Assembly (NCBI GenBank): GCA_025267735.1
Contig: CM046295.1
Location: forward strand, 9,137,270 to 9,201,269
Direction of reading: 5' to 3'
DNA: 64,000 bases
Source: Mactra quadrangularis
Taxonomy: Eukaryota; Mollusca; Bivalvia; Venerida; Mactridae
The position numbers and the translations under genes are program-made. The notes under the pieces were generated by a model. That model saw nothing but the letters and a program-made list of their open reading frames with translations. It was not told the DNA's origin and searched no databases. Positions 34,534 to 46,124 of this stretch are shown in pieces (the stretch's first letter is position 1; every line of letters begins with the position of its first letter).

Positions 34534-35939
34534 TAGACTATTTGCTTGGCGTATATCTGTCAATGTACATTGTACATCAGTTTAGTATGATGTGGAATTC
34601 TTGTACAAATTATAAATTATACATCAAAAGTTTAGTTCGGAAGCATTGTCTTCTTTGGTGGAAAGATGTACATATTGATCTATTATAAGCTTTGGTACCA
34701 ATTAATCTTAGGATATTACAATAGATCTCAATTTTACTTGGAGTATCTGTTTTAAATGAGACTTTCAATTTAAGTTGACTAAACATGAATTTAGTTTTTG
34801 GTTTTGTGCTATGAAAATTACAATTTGAAGAACATTAATTTTGTGAGTTTTGGAGCAAATATCAAGTATTTCACATCTATTACTGGCATGAAAATGTGAC
34901 ATAAGACAAAAACATCAAAAATTGATATAAATTGGTACCAAGTTTTGACAGTCAGAGATTCTCTGATGAAAAAAGAATGTATTTTTTGGACTACATCCAG
35001 CATACTATACCTGGTATAGGTTGTTTAAGATTACTTGAGTGACAAAGCTAAATGCTACTACAAGCAAACAATGTCTCATATCATCTTATTTGAGCTATTT
35101 ATTTAATTTCATGTTGTTTTAAGGCGCATGGACACTTATTGGTCATGCAGTGCACAATAAAACAATTTGTGAGATTATTTGAGCGCTACAGTTATACATT
35201 GTACTGTTGGAATGTTAACTGAGACAGAAAACATGCACATGGAAAACAGACCTTATCCTTGAAGTCAGTTACAGTAACTGTAACTTAGGCCTACTTCTGG
35301 TCAAGACAATTGTGTACATTAGTCTGAATAATGTGTGCGTACTTGGGGCATTTGTTACATTGTGTAAGATCTTAGGTCACACATGTTCTGTGTGCCGTCA
35401 CTACCAGTGACTGTGATCATTGGTACTGATGTAGTACTTTGTTTTGTATGTTAATCATGCAAATTGAAGTAAATTTGATTAAAAATAGTTAGTTAACTGT
35501 TGCTCTGGTAGTAAAAATGCTTGAACTGGACATGATTTTCCTAATCTTATTTATATGTTAAGATGCAGATTTTGTTATATAACATTATATATCACTAACT
35601 AAATACACATAGTACACCCTTATCTATGATCAGTTGAGTCAATTAATACAACAAATGTCAAGGTTGATTATTGGCAAGTTAAGTTTCCCAAGCCAGACAG
35701 GATAGTTGTACCTGTACACTCAAGAGAGAATCGACAGTGTTCACTGAGTGGGACACTACCTGGCTGGGTGTTGGTTGCTTGTAACCTATGTTAGTTATTA
35801 AACTTAGTAAAATGCTCATGGACGTGTTCAGTTATATTCTGACATTAAAATGACAAATGTCACAAATTGAGTCTTTATGCAAATATTTTTCGGCATTTTA
35901 AATGGTGTTCTAAAGTTATCTAATGTGTAAAGGATACCT
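34534..35939. other. Unassigned sequence
   Basis: AT-rich, no gene, element border or tandem array that I can support. Confidence 0.4.
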
Positions 35940-36050
35940 AAGCCCCGTGTGGTTTCGGGAGCCGTAAGATCAAAAGAATAGAACCACTGTCTCCCCCTTG
36001 CATGTCGTAAGAGGCGACTAAATGGGGGATGGGCACTCAGGGGGAAGGGA
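35940..36050 (+). repeat. Conserved SINE-like core, copy at 36.0 kb
   Basis: GTGTGGTTTCGGG, AAAAGAATAGAACCACTGTC and CTTGCATGTCGTAAGAGGCG followed by ACTAAATGGGG form an ~85-bp block shared with 38207-38286. Blocks of this kind, ending GTCGTAAGAGGCGACTAAA, are widespread in molluscan DNA and may be a conserved SINE domain (Nin-type is one candidate, unverified). No tRNA head adjoins it here. Confidence 0.55.
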
Positions 36051-36239
36051 CAGTGCTTGCAATTATCATCATATATCATCAATTTGTGTATGCAATAACA
36101 GCATATTTAAACATCTATTTTGCTGTAAAAAGTATTACATGCTATTCAAGAAAGATAATCTTTACCATCAATTGTACTAGTAAATATCTGAGTTGTCTCC
36201 CTTTAGTTCAAGTTGGTGTTAATTTATTTGATTAATTTT

Positions 36240-36780
36240 TCTTTCTGAATCTTGTAGTCTAATCAGATTGAATCAGATTAGAATCTTCTGTCTTGCCATT
36301 ACAGTTTTGTGATAAGGACATGAGTTTGTTGACAAAATGTTAATGTCTATGAAACATTTACACTTTTACCATTGAAATTAGATTTTAAATTGACTAGTCA
36401 TCTCTCAGGGATGCTTGTGTGTTTTTGTCAAGTTAGAATTTAATATCTTACCATTATTAGGTATGATTCATATATAATAGCATTTTTGCAATTAATTCAT
36501 GTTCTTAGCTCATCACGTCTGTCCCCTTGAATTTAGATTCTAAAATGACTCTTTCTAGTATTAGAATATTTACACCATCAACCAATGAACACATTTAACT
36601 TTTAAATTTGTCTACTTGTTCATTTGGACAACTCACACCATTATTTATAGCACCATACTTGTATTTAAGAGAAATAAATAAGTTATTTACTAGTACATGT
36701 ATAAATTAAGTGTTGCATTATTTTGATTTTAGTTTGTTTTTGTATCTTTCAAATCAATCCAAAGTTAGAATCAGATAAGA
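36240..36780. repeat. Old dispersed duplication, part 1 (with 38820-39620)
   Basis: Several blocks match 38820-39620 in the same order: GTTGACAAAATGTTAATG, TTAGATTTTAAATTGAC followed by TTTTTGTCAAGTTAGAAT, and GCAATTAATTCATGTTCTTAG. The match is interrupted and diverged, so this is an old segmental duplication or two copies of an unnamed element. Confidence 0.6.
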
Positions 36781-36856
36781 CTCTTGTGTCTTGTTGTTAC
36801 AGTTATGCTATCAGCCAATACAAAAATATTTAATAATAGGAGTCTTTATTGTCATA

Positions 36857-37004
36857 CAGGGCTTGATGTTAAATTTCAAACTAGGTTGCCCAAGCAGCTT
36901 TAGTAAAGCTTGGCAAAACCAAATGTTAGCTAGCAGTAACAGGCTAACCGATGCCACATATGTGTCACCATTGGCACTCAGACAACCTTGAATGTCCAGC
37001 CCTG
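36857..37004. mobile_element. Small hAT-like MITE with CAGGGCT ends
   Basis: The left end CAGGGCTTGATGTTAAA and right end (inverse) CAGGGCTGGACATTCAA resemble each other. TCATA precedes and TCATG follows, a possible 5-bp duplication with one change. The 99-codon minus-strand frame across it is incidental. Confidence 0.5.
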
Positions 37005-37680
37005 TCATGTACTTTGATTTTGCAAGCACTGTCTCTTCTTCTTGTCCCATAAGTGCTGCCAGTTTCATTTTACTACCAGTGGCAACAGTTAGGGGGTGCA
37101 GTAAAATCATTCAGAGGATAATTAGGCTCATTTATAACTTTGACTTGTATTCCGTCACAATATCAATGAATTCTTAGCAAAGATTGAGTTTGCTAGATAT
37201 TTAGCTGGTATGGTTAGAAAAAGTGGATCTTCCATCTGGTTATAGACCCTTGCTATAAAATTGACAATTCCATATATCATTATGTGTAATTTTTGCTTAA
37301 GATTTGTGTGAAAAACTCACTTACATGTAGTAAACTAAGAGTAATCTATTTAAGTGTTTCTAAAACAATGTGTACATTTCTAGCAAGTAAGAACCGCTCA
37401 AGAGCTCAGAACTAGATCACTCTCTTAAACATCAGCAATGACATGCCTTCATGACAGGAGAAAAATGTCATTTTATTGTCACTGGCATATTTTAGTTGTC
37501 ATTTCTTACTAGACATCATGCAAATAAAAAATTGAATGCTTTAGAAAGTTTCAACTTTTGGGTCTCTAACCAGTGTGGAAAAAGCAATATTTTGTCCTAA
37601 AAATGCTGAACAAACATAATTTGGAAAACTGTGCTTATGTAGGTGTGCTAAAGTGTTGAGTTGAGCTTGGTATTTACATT

Positions 37681-37796
37681 CTTGAATATGAAATTAAGAA
37701 CTATGACTTATTCAATGCAAGGTTGTGAACTGTGACTAGTTGAATATGAAGTTGTGAACTGTGACTTATTGAATATAAGGTTGTGAACTGTTACTA
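37681..37796. repeat. Short tandem repeat, ~30-33-bp unit
   Basis: Three to four degenerate copies of TTGAATATGAAGTTGTGAAC then TGTGACTTA. Confidence 0.75.
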
Positions 37797-38199
37797 ATCA
37801 GCACTTCGATTTTTGAAAATTAGCTGACATTCAGAGTTTGGGTTATTGCATTCTATTTAGAATGGATGAGATTGAGTTAAGATCTGATGCTGAATCACAT
37901 GTTGATAAGACAATAATTTGAAAGAAAAACACTTTAAAACTACCGTTGAATATTTCAGTCAACAACTATACCATCAATTGTTAATTTTTGCATTAAACAT
38001 CTAATGTATCGTATTTGTCTGTTAGTGCAAGATAAATAACTCATACATTGTACTTTGATGAATGAATGACTGATTTATCTCACTTAATACTAGATGTATT
38101 TTAGATCTGATTTCATGGCACAAATTTATTCAGTGTAAAACTAATACCCGGTATGGTGAATGAATATGATACTCAGGTGGTTGTGGCCAGAGTGTAAAG

Positions 38200-38286
38200 G
38201 TCACCATATCCCTGTGTGGTTTCGGGGGGTTAAAAGAATAGGACCACTGTATCCCCTTGCATGTCGTAGGAGGCGACTAAATGGGG
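38200..38286 (+). repeat. Conserved SINE-like core, copy at 38.2 kb
   Basis: It shares GTGTGGTTTCGGG, AAAAGAATAGGACCACTGTA and CTTGCATGTCGTAGGAGGCG with the copy at 35940. It abuts the tRNA-derived head of the SINE at 38287, in an order (core before head) unlike normal SINEs, so the two are probably separate insertions. Confidence 0.55.
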
Positions 38287-38563
38287 ACCTGGGTCTGTAG
38301 CGCTGTTGTTAGCGTGCAGAGGTTTGAAATCTTGTTTTCCAATGGGGAACAGATTCAAATCATACCTGGGTTGATTATACCCTTCCATGAAAATTTGACA
38401 GTAATGTCAATTTTCCTCCATTATTAAGGTAAATGGAGAAGATGCCAGCCTTGTGGAAGGGTAGGTAAGTACTGGTTATAGACAAAGGTCCAGGAAAACC
38501 AAGTTAGGCCCGCTGGCCTCCGTAAAATGACCTCAATTTGTGCCAACCAGTATTAAACACAGT
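38287..38563 (+). mobile_element. tRNA-derived SINE, copy 1 (diverged)
   Basis: The head TGTAGCGCTGTTGTTAGCGT and the body (TATACCCTTCCATGAAAATTT, AGCCTTGTGGAAGG, GTACTGGTTATAGACAA, AATGACCTCAATT) match the minus-strand copies at 54147 and 56188. The A and B boxes are mutated (GATTCAAATC instead of GGTTCGAATCC), so it is an old copy. The 3' border is approximate. Confidence 0.7.
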
Positions 38564-38819
38564 GCAGCTGACCATCTCACTCATACATTGTACTCTTGTT
38601 AATAAGTAACTGATTGATTGATTCTCCTATTAATAGATAAACATTACATACTGAAACATAAAAATAAGTAATTTGACCATTATTATCTCATGTAAATTTG
38701 TAACAGCTAGATGTGTCATCAATTTTTAAATATAAATGATATCATTTTTGATGTAGAATGAAATCGAACATGTCTGTAGTAGAGTTAAATGTCATCTGCG
38801 TTGATAAACAATAGTCTTC

Positions 38820-39620
38820 AGGGTAGAATGGTCTTATTTTGTAAGTTATGTTTAAATCTATTATCTTGTCATTACAGTATTGAAATAAGAACATGATTTT
38901 GTTGACAAAATGTTAATGTTTATAAAACATTTATACTTCTGCCATGGAAATTGTATTTTAAATTGACAACTTATCTCCTTGACTTCCAAGTAACTTTTAT
39001 AATAACAACTGAAGCCTGTCTTTTGTTGAAGTTAGATTTTAAATTGACAAGTCGTCTCTTTGGGATCCATGTTTGTTTTTTGTCAAGTTAGAATGTAATT
39101 TCTCTTCATTTTTCAACAGTTAATGTTGCATTAGAGTTTAATATATATTACAGGTTTTAATTAGGTATATAGCTTTGTCTGCCAGCACTGCCATATACAC
39201 AGCTAGTTATTATTCTATTATTTATATTAAATTCCAAGTAATATCGATGACACCTGTATAATTGATAAAGTTCTAATAATTATTCACATTATTATTATTG
39301 AAGTTAGATTTTAAATTGACAAGTCATCTCTATGAGATCCATGTTTGTTTTTTGTCAAGTTAGAATGTAATTTCTTTTTCCACTTTAATTAACAGTCAAT
39401 ATCTTTAGAGTTTCATATATGTACAGGTTTTAATTAAGTATTTTGTTGTCAAGTTAGAATACAGTTTCTTTCCACAACTACAAATGGTTTATCAATGATA
39501 ACATTTATGCAATTAATTCATGTTCTTAGTTCATTACATCTGTACTCTAGAATTTAGATTTAAAAATAATTATTTAAAATAAACCATTTATACTATCACC
39601 CAAGGAAGTTTAACTCTAGT
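38820..39620. repeat. Old dispersed duplication, part 2
   Basis: Partner of 36240-36780. It also contains an internal repeat: TTAGATTTTAAATTGACAAG to TTTGTCAAGTTAGAATGTAA occurs at about 39030 and again at about 39305, with related TACAGGTTTTAATTA following each. Confidence 0.6.
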
Positions 39621-40659
39621 GTTGTTAATTATTTATTGGAAACAGTGGGTGTGAAAACTGCATCAAACATTCATGTCAGATATGGAAATTGGCTATTACA
39701 ATACAATTGATATTGTCAAAACTACTATTGCTTTATTATTGCTATTGTTGGTAACTGTTGTGCTATTATAAATATACTTGACTTTGTACCATCCAAGTAT
39801 TATATAATCTTTAAAACATTAATTCAAATATTAACTAAGAATAGTGTTGAGTTGTACTACATAATGTTTTATAAGGTCTAAATTTCTGAGATAGAAATAT
39901 TTTTGATAATACTAAAAGCTTTTTTGTCAAGACCGTGGCTAGTAAATCATAAAGAAGTTTAAGATCCATGCCAGTTTCTGTCATCCTGTACTAACTTAAT
40001 GGATTTAATGATCAATTTAACTATAAACCTTTCATATAATGATATATAGAAGAGACTATCTTATGGTAACAACAAGTTATATAGACGAAGACTACTACTG
40101 AGGTAATAATAATCATGATTGATAGGATTAACAAAATGATATCTGAATTGTGATGAAATGTAATAAATAATCCATGATCATTGATCAATTTAAACATTTA
40201 TGTAAATATCGCAATTTTATGTTTTAAGTTTTTGTCATCCTCTGTTTTTCAAATAAAGTTTAGTAACTATTTTTCATAAAATGACGTTTCATATATAATT
40301 GGTTTTAAGAATGTAACATGTGATCTTCTAATCTAAGTATAAGTACATATGGTTTGAAAATGGTTAGTTTTGGTAATTTTAATACTATACATAATACTTA
40401 ACATCATTAAAAAAGTAACATTTTTACTTTTTACTTAACATCATTAAAGATCAAGGCCTACAATGACATCGTTTAAGATCTAGCTCACAGCAAGTGACCG
40501 ATTGAGCATATACTATTGAATTACCCGAAAAAATATCAATTTATGTAACAGGGGAGAGAATTTTCTGGCTTTAAGTGACAATATTACATCAATGTCAATG
40601 AATTCAGTATGATAAAATGAATTTATGGAAAGTTGTGGAAAATATTTTTTTTCCAAAAT
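39621..40659. other. Unassigned sequence
   Basis: AT-rich; no gene or element border found. Confidence 0.4.
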
Positions 40660-41575
40660 ATTGGTGTATAACCCATTGTGTATTGGTTATATACTCATCA
40701 ATAAGGAAATATTGCTATCAGCATACTGGTCTTTGAATATATTTGTCTCAATGATTGAATTACTTTACTGCGCAACAGAGTAATTCAATTATTGAGATAA
40801 GTATGTTCATTGACCAATATGGTGGTAGCATATCAGCATACTGGATTTTGAATATATTTGTCTCAATGATTGAATTACTTTACTGCGCAACAGAGTAATT
40901 TAATTATTGGGATAAGTATGTTCATTGACCACTATGGTGGTAGCATATCAGCATACTGGACTTTGAATATATTTGTCTCAATGATTGAATTACTTTACTG
41001 CGCAACAGAGTAATTCAATTATTGGGATAAGTATGTTCATTGACCAATATGGTGGTAGCATATCAGCATACTGGACTGTGAATATATTTGTCTCAATGAT
41101 TGAATTACTTTACTGCGCAACAGAGTAATTCAATTATTGGGATAAGTATGTTCATTGACCAATATGGTGGTAGCATATCAGCATACTGGACTGTGAATAT
41201 ATTTGTCTCAATGATTGAATTACTTTACTGCGCAACAGAGTAATTCAATTATTTAGATAAGTATGTTCATTGACCAATATGGTGGTAGCATATCAGCATA
41301 CTGGACTTTGAATATATTTGTTTCAATGATTGAATTACTTTACTGCGCAACAGAGTAATTCAATTATTGGGATAAGTATGTTCATTGACCAATATGGTGG
41401 TAGCATATCAGCATACTGGACTTTGAATATATTTTTTCTGATGATGAAATTACTTTCACTGCGCAAGAGAGTAATTTAATCATCAGGATGAGTATGTTCA
41501 TAGACCAATATGTTGATAGTATTTCTATTATTGTTAGTATATAACCAATTTACAATGGTTATTTACTAATCAACA
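40660..41575. mobile_element. Inverted-repeat element with 115-bp tandem core
   Basis: The left flank (TATAACCCATTG to GGTTATATACTCATC to GGAAATATTGCTATCA) is matched inversely by the right flank (TTGATAGTATTTCTATT to TATATAACC to CAATGGTTATTTACT), about 60 bp per arm with mismatches. Between them lies the 115-bp array. The whole can fold back. Target duplication not resolved and no coding sequence. Confidence 0.65.
40714..41520. repeat. Seven 115-bp units, each palindromic
   Basis: Units recur at 40714, 40829, 40944, 41059, 41174, 41289 and 41404. Each holds CAATGATTGAATTACT and its complement AGTAATTCAATTATTG around a short loop with a central GCGC, so every unit can form a ~16-bp stem. 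The inner units are nearly identical; the first and last are more diverged. Confidence 0.93.
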
Positions 41576-42604
41576 AAGAATTACATCATTTTGTTGACAT
41601 CAAAACAAATACCTTTGATTCAACTAATTTAGTTTAATGTTCATATAAGCTGTATGCCAATGAGAAATTCTTGTTAATTGATAAGTTGTGTTGAGATCTA
41701 GGCTAAGTTTTGTCTGGTAATCATTCAGCTTAACATCATTTTCAGGCCATAGGCCATCTTTATAAACATATTATTTACATAAAAGTGCTGTAGTTAAGTA
41801 ACATCATGGCATTAAGCATTAAGTCTTCTGTTTCAAAATCTCAGTTTGAAATTGCCAAGTTAACGTCTCTTTCTCACAAAATGTTATTTTAAGTCTAAAA
41901 CTTGATTTTAAATTCCAAGTAATATATATAACATCTGATCAAACTATTTAACGAAACAATCCATCAGTTTTCGTTACATTGGCGTTAAATAACATCTGAA
42001 AATGAATATCTAGACTTGTAAAAGATCATTGTAACATTTAGATGCCAAGTTATGTTCAACCCTTCATGTTTACTTCATATCATAATTAAATTTGAATTCC
42101 TTGTCTGCATGGTGTAAAATATGTTATTGATGCTAAAAAGTAAATTAATTTACTCTCATACTCTAGGTCTATTGCTTAATATAGTGGAGTTCCATTAACA
42201 GAAGATCACACTTAGAAACATTTATTATATCAAGTAAAGTCTTTACTTCTATGTCATTCAGTCAAATCATTCAAACAAGTACATAATTCAACCTATTATA
42301 AAAAGAGTATGCCGATTCTTGCAGTGTAAAATCATTGTTCATATATATAATGCTACATATTAATAGAATGATAGTCATACCTTCACTTAATGAATATAAC
42401 AAAATGTAGTTGCTTAACATCATTAAATACTTTTCAATTCAAATCACTTTATTAAAAAGATATTTCAAAATATATGTAGTTGTCACTAACGATGCTAGGT
42501 AGTGATCTACTATGGCTAAATTACATTGAGAGAAGAAAGAAACAAGAGAAAAATAAGAAAGATGAAAGGCAATGAAAGTATGATAGACATATATGGAAAT
42601 AAAA
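41576..42604. other. Unassigned sequence
   Basis: AT-rich; nothing supportable seen. Confidence 0.4.
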
Positions 42605-42855
42605 GAATGAGAAACATATAACAATGATAGATCTAAAGATATGACAGTAATGCTTCATGCAGACTTAACAGTATTAACCATGATTGAGGTGGTTATACTG
42701 TTTAAGATTGCTTGATTGAAGTGAAATCTGTAGAATGAGAAACATAGATCTAAAGATATGACAGGAATACTTCATGCAGACTTAACAATATTAACCATGA
42801 TTGTGGTGGCTATACTGTTTAAGATTGCTTGATTGAAGTGAAATCTGTAGAATTG
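42605..42855. repeat. Tandem duplication of ~125 bp
   Basis: GAATGAGAAACAT at 42605 and 42733 start two copies running through GATTGAAGTGAAATCTGTAG. Copy 2 lacks a few bases near its start and differs at a handful of sites. Confidence 0.88.
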
Positions 42856-45143
42856 TACAATGTACAGTAGTCGGGTATAGTAAGGAATCTAGCTAAGGTG
42901 CATTTACATATATAATATACAGTACTGCATTGAAGTACACAAAGATTCACCAGAAATATGATCATTTGAAACCTTCAGTTATTTTGCTATTGTTAATGCT
43001 GTGTGGTTACTTATTTTGTTATGTTACAGAAAGGAGGTGGTATTGAATGTTATTCTTTAACTATCAATATAGCAATATTTATTATGTGAAAGTGAATTTT
43101 ACATTTGCTTATGACTTATAGTGTACTACAGAATGATAAGGGTTGATAACTTGTAAAGAAGTATGACTGATGATTTGTATGTATATGACTTTAATGATGT
43201 GATGTAATTAAATTTTACCTTGATATAACTTTGAAAAGAAAAGATCAGTAAGCTATAAAAGTTGGTGAAATTTTATATTGAAATTGTTAATAATAAAATA
43301 AGTTTTTTTTCCCAACTTTTACCTGAAGTTGTTACATAGAAGTGGTTGTTACAAAGATTATTCCCAAAATCATGGCAGAAATATGTTACAATGACTTTTA
43401 TAATTATTATTTGATAAACTTGAATCATTAGATTATACATATCATTTATAGTTTATCCTGTGTTTATTCTCTACATTAATTACCAACAGTACTCAATCAT
43501 TTAGACTTAATTTGTTAATTAAAATGATTCTAAACATCTTAAGTTATAAAGTAAACAAAACATTTATAAATTCTAAAATATCTATAGCATTAGTATAGAC
43601 TGTTACCATCTTTGGTCTAAAGTTAGATAGATTTGTTAATCTTGGTTTTTATCATAAATTATAGACCAACTGATAGGTAAAAAAAATCAACTCAGGAACT
43701 GAGGAACTGTCAACTAAATTGAACTGTTATTTAATTTAATGATCAATTTAAACTGTAGAAATATAGATAAGGACTGAATCAGTTCAAGTACTCCATTTTT
43801 TAATTTACTAAGATGCTTGTATTAGATAATTAGATGGTTACTAGACATTTCGATATTATGTAGAAATATTAACTTTACCTAAGTTTGCCATTTTTGCATC
43901 AACTGCTCTTGTATTTATGATTTGAATATCACATGATACATTGTTTTGACTTATTATATATAAAACTACATATCATGAAAAATAGGTGCTTTGCTTATTT
44001 AAATACCAGAGGATGATAAAATCTTAATGCAGAGAATTACAATACTTCTATAAATGTGTAAGTGACTAATGATTAGAGATTTCACATTAATCATAAAGAC
44101 ATCAATGATTTACATAGTCTCTCTGAAAAGATTTAAAGTCGGAAAAATTGCATGAATAACATCTGTAAGCAGAATTATTGAATGAATATTTAATATTCTT
44201 GAATGAAAAATAAACTTTTATCCTTTTAAACTTTTTTAAAGTAGAAGTTTTTTGTTCATTTAAATTCATTAGGTACAAGTACATTGGTGAACTACCTTGT
44301 AATTGAACTAGCTAACTTTAAAAGTAAAAAGTAGGCATAATATTATACACAAAATTACTGTTTCATGTTTATTTTGATAAAAATACCATCAACCATTTTG
44401 TGTTTTTGAGCATTAGTAGCACATCTCAACTCTTAAGGTCTTTAGAGTGGAAACATGACCAGGAAACTTAATACATTTGTAGTGATATTAATGGCAAAAT
44501 TTCAAATACTATGAACTTATTTTGAGTGATAACACATGGAATACAAGAGATCTTAAAATCAAGTCACTTGTGTTGTATATATTTTGCATAAATTACTTTA
44601 GTAATACAGTAGTTACCAGTAATAGCAGTAGTATTTCAGTTGTTGTGATGTCAATATAAATTGTATTGTAAAAGCCAAACTTATGTTCACCTTACTTGTC
44701 AATTAAGGAAAATGCCAATTCACTTATATTACGATCCACTGTAAATGTTTTGTTAATAATTTTTGTCGGGGAAATCAATCAGTTTCCTTGTTCTAAACAG
44801 AGTTAAATTTAAGACAACCAGCAAATATTTCAATGTATGATACTTAATAAATGTAGTTCATTGTCATCAGTCAATGTATGGTCACATCATTGTGTTAACA
44901 GACTTATCTGTGCCTAATGGTATCAATGTAATTTTTCTTAAACTACATGGTAATGTCAGCAGCCAATATAAGATTTGTCACAGTTCACATGGTTGTTCAC
45001 AATTTTGGTACAAGTCATGAAGAATAAACGGATATGTTTGCTCGCGTGTAATGGGACAATATACCAGTACTCAGTTTGAGTATGATGAGAGTTCTGTGAA
45101 CCTAATTTTCCTCTGAATGAATTTAGTGCACCCCCCCCCCCTA
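42856..45143. other. Unassigned sequence
   Basis: AT-rich; no supported gene or mobile element. A short C-run lies at 45131-45141. Confidence 0.4.
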
Positions 45144-45215
45144 GCTCACATGGGCATAATGCTCATGTGAGCTTTATAATTGTGATCACTCTTTGTCTGT
45201 ATTACCGTCTGTTTT
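45144..45215. repeat. 5' end fragment of a hairpin/GTCTGT element
   Basis: GCTCACATGGGCATAATGC with TCATGTGAGC forms a perfect 9-bp-plus stem, followed by TGTGATCACTCTTTGTCTGT and ACCGTCTG. This resembles the hairpin-plus-GTCYGTC 5' ends of elements A and B, but no tandem core or 3' end follows. C-runs border it on both sides. Confidence 0.4.
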
Positions 45216-45766
45216 CCTTTTAGTCCCCCCCCCCCTGCATTGCATTTCAAACATTACAAACTGCATCCCCCAAACTTTATTGAATACGAAAAGATGCTGA
45301 CAACTGTGATGTGGGATGGTGTCATTGTGAACTCCAACATACAACTCAAAGGAAACTTATATATAATTGACCTGTATATACCGCATTGATGTTCGAGTCC
45401 ACTGGGTATTGTTATGGGACATTCTTGGGGTGGCCCGAGCATGGGATGTACTGAGCGGCTGGGGGAGGGCTTTGGCATTTTTGAATATCTATCTAATGGA
45501 CTTTTTGTTCTGTTTTCTGTCTCTCTTATTTCCTTGCTAAGGTTGCAAGATGCTGTGATATAAGATACCTGATAGGAATTATATTTATGTATTGTGTTTT
45601 GATTATTTGTATGGTATTTTTTTGCTCTAATTGTGATTCTTTTATACATATTTCCCATGTGATGAATAGGGTAGTATGGGATTTGGCATGATGTGGGAAG
45701 TATGTATTTTTCAGGGTTGAACAATAATATAAGTTTTTTAATTTGCATTTTTTGTTAATTTTACAG

Positions 45767-45910
45767 TTTAAAACAAGAGTTGTCAGTACTACAAGAGGAT
45801 CACAACATCAACACATCAACTCAAGAGCATCAAACCATCAGTAAATCAACACAAGAACATCCAACCATCGATAGACCAACACAAGAACATCCAACCATCA
45901 ATAGATCAAT
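45767..45910 (+). CDS. Candidate exon of gene B with 10-residue repeats
   Basis: After the acceptor TTAATTTTACAG, the frame is open for 56 codons (45768-45935) and encodes LKQELSVLQEDHNINT, then three 10-residue repeats of the form STQEHPTIDR, ending near INRS. Repeat nucleotides are 30 bp apart. If the donor is GTACTG at 45911, the 144-nt exon is phase 2 at both ends and joins the exons at 49513 and 50106 in frame. The donor is non-ideal. The polar repeat suggests a disordered region. I do not know the family. Alternatively this is a coincidental open frame over a 30-bp minisatellite. Confidence 0.4.
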
Positions 45911-46124
45911 GTACTGTATTATTCTTTTTATTACTTAAATCTTTCTAATGCATATGTGACTTTTAATCATCGTTTCCCAACTAAGCTTAACAATACAAAT
46001 TTAAAACCATACTCGTATATAATTTACAACAATACAACTTTGACATCTGACTTATTTTGTATTTACAACTGGCCCAATTATTAATCATATAACTTATATT
46101 CACAGGAAGAACATAATAATGTAT

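Noticed and set aside
36811..37110. 99-codon minus-strand frame
   Set aside because: It spans a small CAGGGCT-ended MITE and runs past both of its ends, so it is incidental.
45254..45748. Longest frame in the window, 164 codons on the minus strand
   Set aside because: Composition looks like translated AT-rich DNA with a C-run origin. No domain, splice or repeat support, and it overlaps the intron just upstream of a plus-strand exon candidate.
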